DNA of 41,364 bases from Teichococcus oryzae (lineage in GTDB: Bacteria > Pseudomonadota > Alphaproteobacteria > Acetobacterales > Acetobacteraceae), in assembly GCF_008386565.1 (NCBI RefSeq), contig NZ_VUKA01000018.1, positions 1-41,364 on the forward strand. The letters are read 5' to 3'. The position numbers and the translations under genes are program-made. Position 1 is the stretch's first letter. Each line of letters begins with the position of its first letter. Shown here piece by piece: positions 40,771 to 41,364 of the stretch. The notes under the pieces were generated by a model. The model had not been told where the DNA came from and did no database searches. It worked only from the letters and a program-made list of their open reading frames with translations.

Positions 40771-41288
40771 GCCTCCGGCGTACCGATGAACACCGGCAGG
40801 TCGGTGCCCTCGCGAACGGCCTTCAGCGCGCGATCGAAGGCGTCGAAGAAGACGACATCGGGCCGGTACCGCTTCATGATCCAGAAGATGCGGCCTTCGC
40901 TGCGCCGGTACTGCAGGCGCACCGGCATCTTGTAGGCGCTGTCGCCGTCGAACACCGGGATGCCGATGATGAACAGGTTCGGCACCTTCAGCGGCTGGCC
41001 GGTGCTGTCGCGGTGCTCCGTGCGGTACACCACCTCCACCTCACCGGAGGCGAGGTTCTGGGCATTGGTGACCTCGGCCGATTCCGTCATCTTCAGGCTG
41101 CGCGCGATCTCCAGCAGCCTGGAGGGGCCGGCGATCTCACCCTTCAGGATCTGCAGGAGGTCCAGGGTCAGGGCTCCCGCCTCCGTCCGGCCATCCTCCG
41201 GAGGCGGCACGATGTCCATGATCCGCTCTTCGATGAAGGCGGCGAAAGTGGCCTGCGACAGCGCGGAGCCGTCCACTTTGCGCCAGGC
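40767..41288 (-). pseudogene. DUF2303 family phage protein, 5' end lost to an insertion sequence
   Basis: The translated part matches the C-terminal two-thirds of DUF2303 proteins (usual length about 270-290): AWRKVDGSALSQATFAAFIE, PSRLLEIARSLKMTESAEV, NAQNLASGEVEVVYRTE, PNLFIIGIPVFDGDSAYKMP and RPDVVFFDAFDRALKAV. About 173 codons remain. Upstream of the AWRKV codons the sequence turns into an insertion-sequence end. A frame open to 41360 (MNRHGSFLSE) therefore runs into the element and is not native. Other DUF2303 genes sit in temperate-phage early operons; their function is unknown. Confidence 0.8.
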
Positions 41289-41364
41289 TGTTGATTTTTG
41301 CTGAGATCTGACCCGGGAGGGGTCAGAGTTTTCGCTGAGAAATGACCCGTGTCTGTTCACCTCC
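41289..41364. mobile_element. end of an IS21-like insertion sequence (continues beyond the window)
   Basis: The end starts TGTTGATTTTTGCTGAGATC. It contains two copies of a repeat: TTTTTGCTGAGATCTGACCCG near 41294 and TTTTCGCTGAGAAATGACCCG near 41329. Tandem terminal repeats with TG...CA ends are the mark of IS21-family elements. No transposase is inside the window, so the family call rests on the ends alone. Confidence 0.65.

Noticed and set aside
39016-40935. 639-codon open frame on the plus strand across the phage operon
   Set aside because: It covers the DHH gene and four small coupled genes on the other strand. Their Shine-Dalgarno sites, overlaps and motifs are far better evidence.

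Overview
The window is a GC-rich alphaproteobacterial chromosome segment. The gene complement (accD-folC, hemN, a TRAP transporter with hydantoinase/oxoprolinase genes, a DUF2272 lipoprotein) would suit an Acetobacteraceae/Roseomonas-like host. That placement is inference from style and content, because no search was possible. About 85% of the window is host chromosome. The last 6.4 kb is the left end of an integrated phage or phage-like element.

Host part, left to right: a chemotaxis receptor (minus); a divergent PEP-carboxylase-family protein (plus); the internally deleted remnant of a luciferase-like monooxygenase; a class II aldolase (minus); a DUF421 membrane protein. Next is a catabolic block of two convergent operons: dctP-dctQ-dctM-hyuA-hyuB (plus, 7352-14187) faces lysR-hyuB-hyuA-dadA-like (minus, 14206-20478). 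One transporter, two paralogous HyuA/HyuB pairs, one amino-acid-oxidase-type flavoprotein and one LysR regulator suggest uptake and breakdown of an amide or cyclic-amide nitrogen compound. Then come DUF2171, hemN, a 650-residue protein I do not recognise, a DUF2272 lipoprotein, an Old Yellow Enzyme, arfB, a glycine-zipper lipoprotein, an SLT-SPOR lipoprotein with a strong bidirectional terminator, accD-folC, an orphan ZnuA-type binding protein behind a candidate Zur site, a zinc-ribbon protein and a proline iminopeptidase.

A tRNA-Arg(CCT) gene at 34885-34958 marks the boundary. A tyrosine integrase ends 8 bp from its 3' end, so the tRNA is the probable attachment site. From 41288 down to 34966 everything reads leftward in one tightly overlapping operon: a DUF2303 gene cut by an IS21-like end at the window edge, small unknown proteins, a DHH-DHHA1 phosphoesterase, a run of very small proteins, an excisionase-like gene and the integrase.

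The most unusual signal is in that run. At least five otherwise unrelated small genes begin with the same codons (M-T-[D/E]-Q-P-N, DNA close to ATGACCGACCAACCGAAC), and several more carry degenerate versions. The repeated DNA starts at the start codon, and the stop codon of the preceding gene lies inside it. It looks like a modular stop/start junction for exchanging small phage genes. Two other genes share a second leader (x-S-S/K-E-T-K). One gene of the array appears frameshifted at a run of five G.
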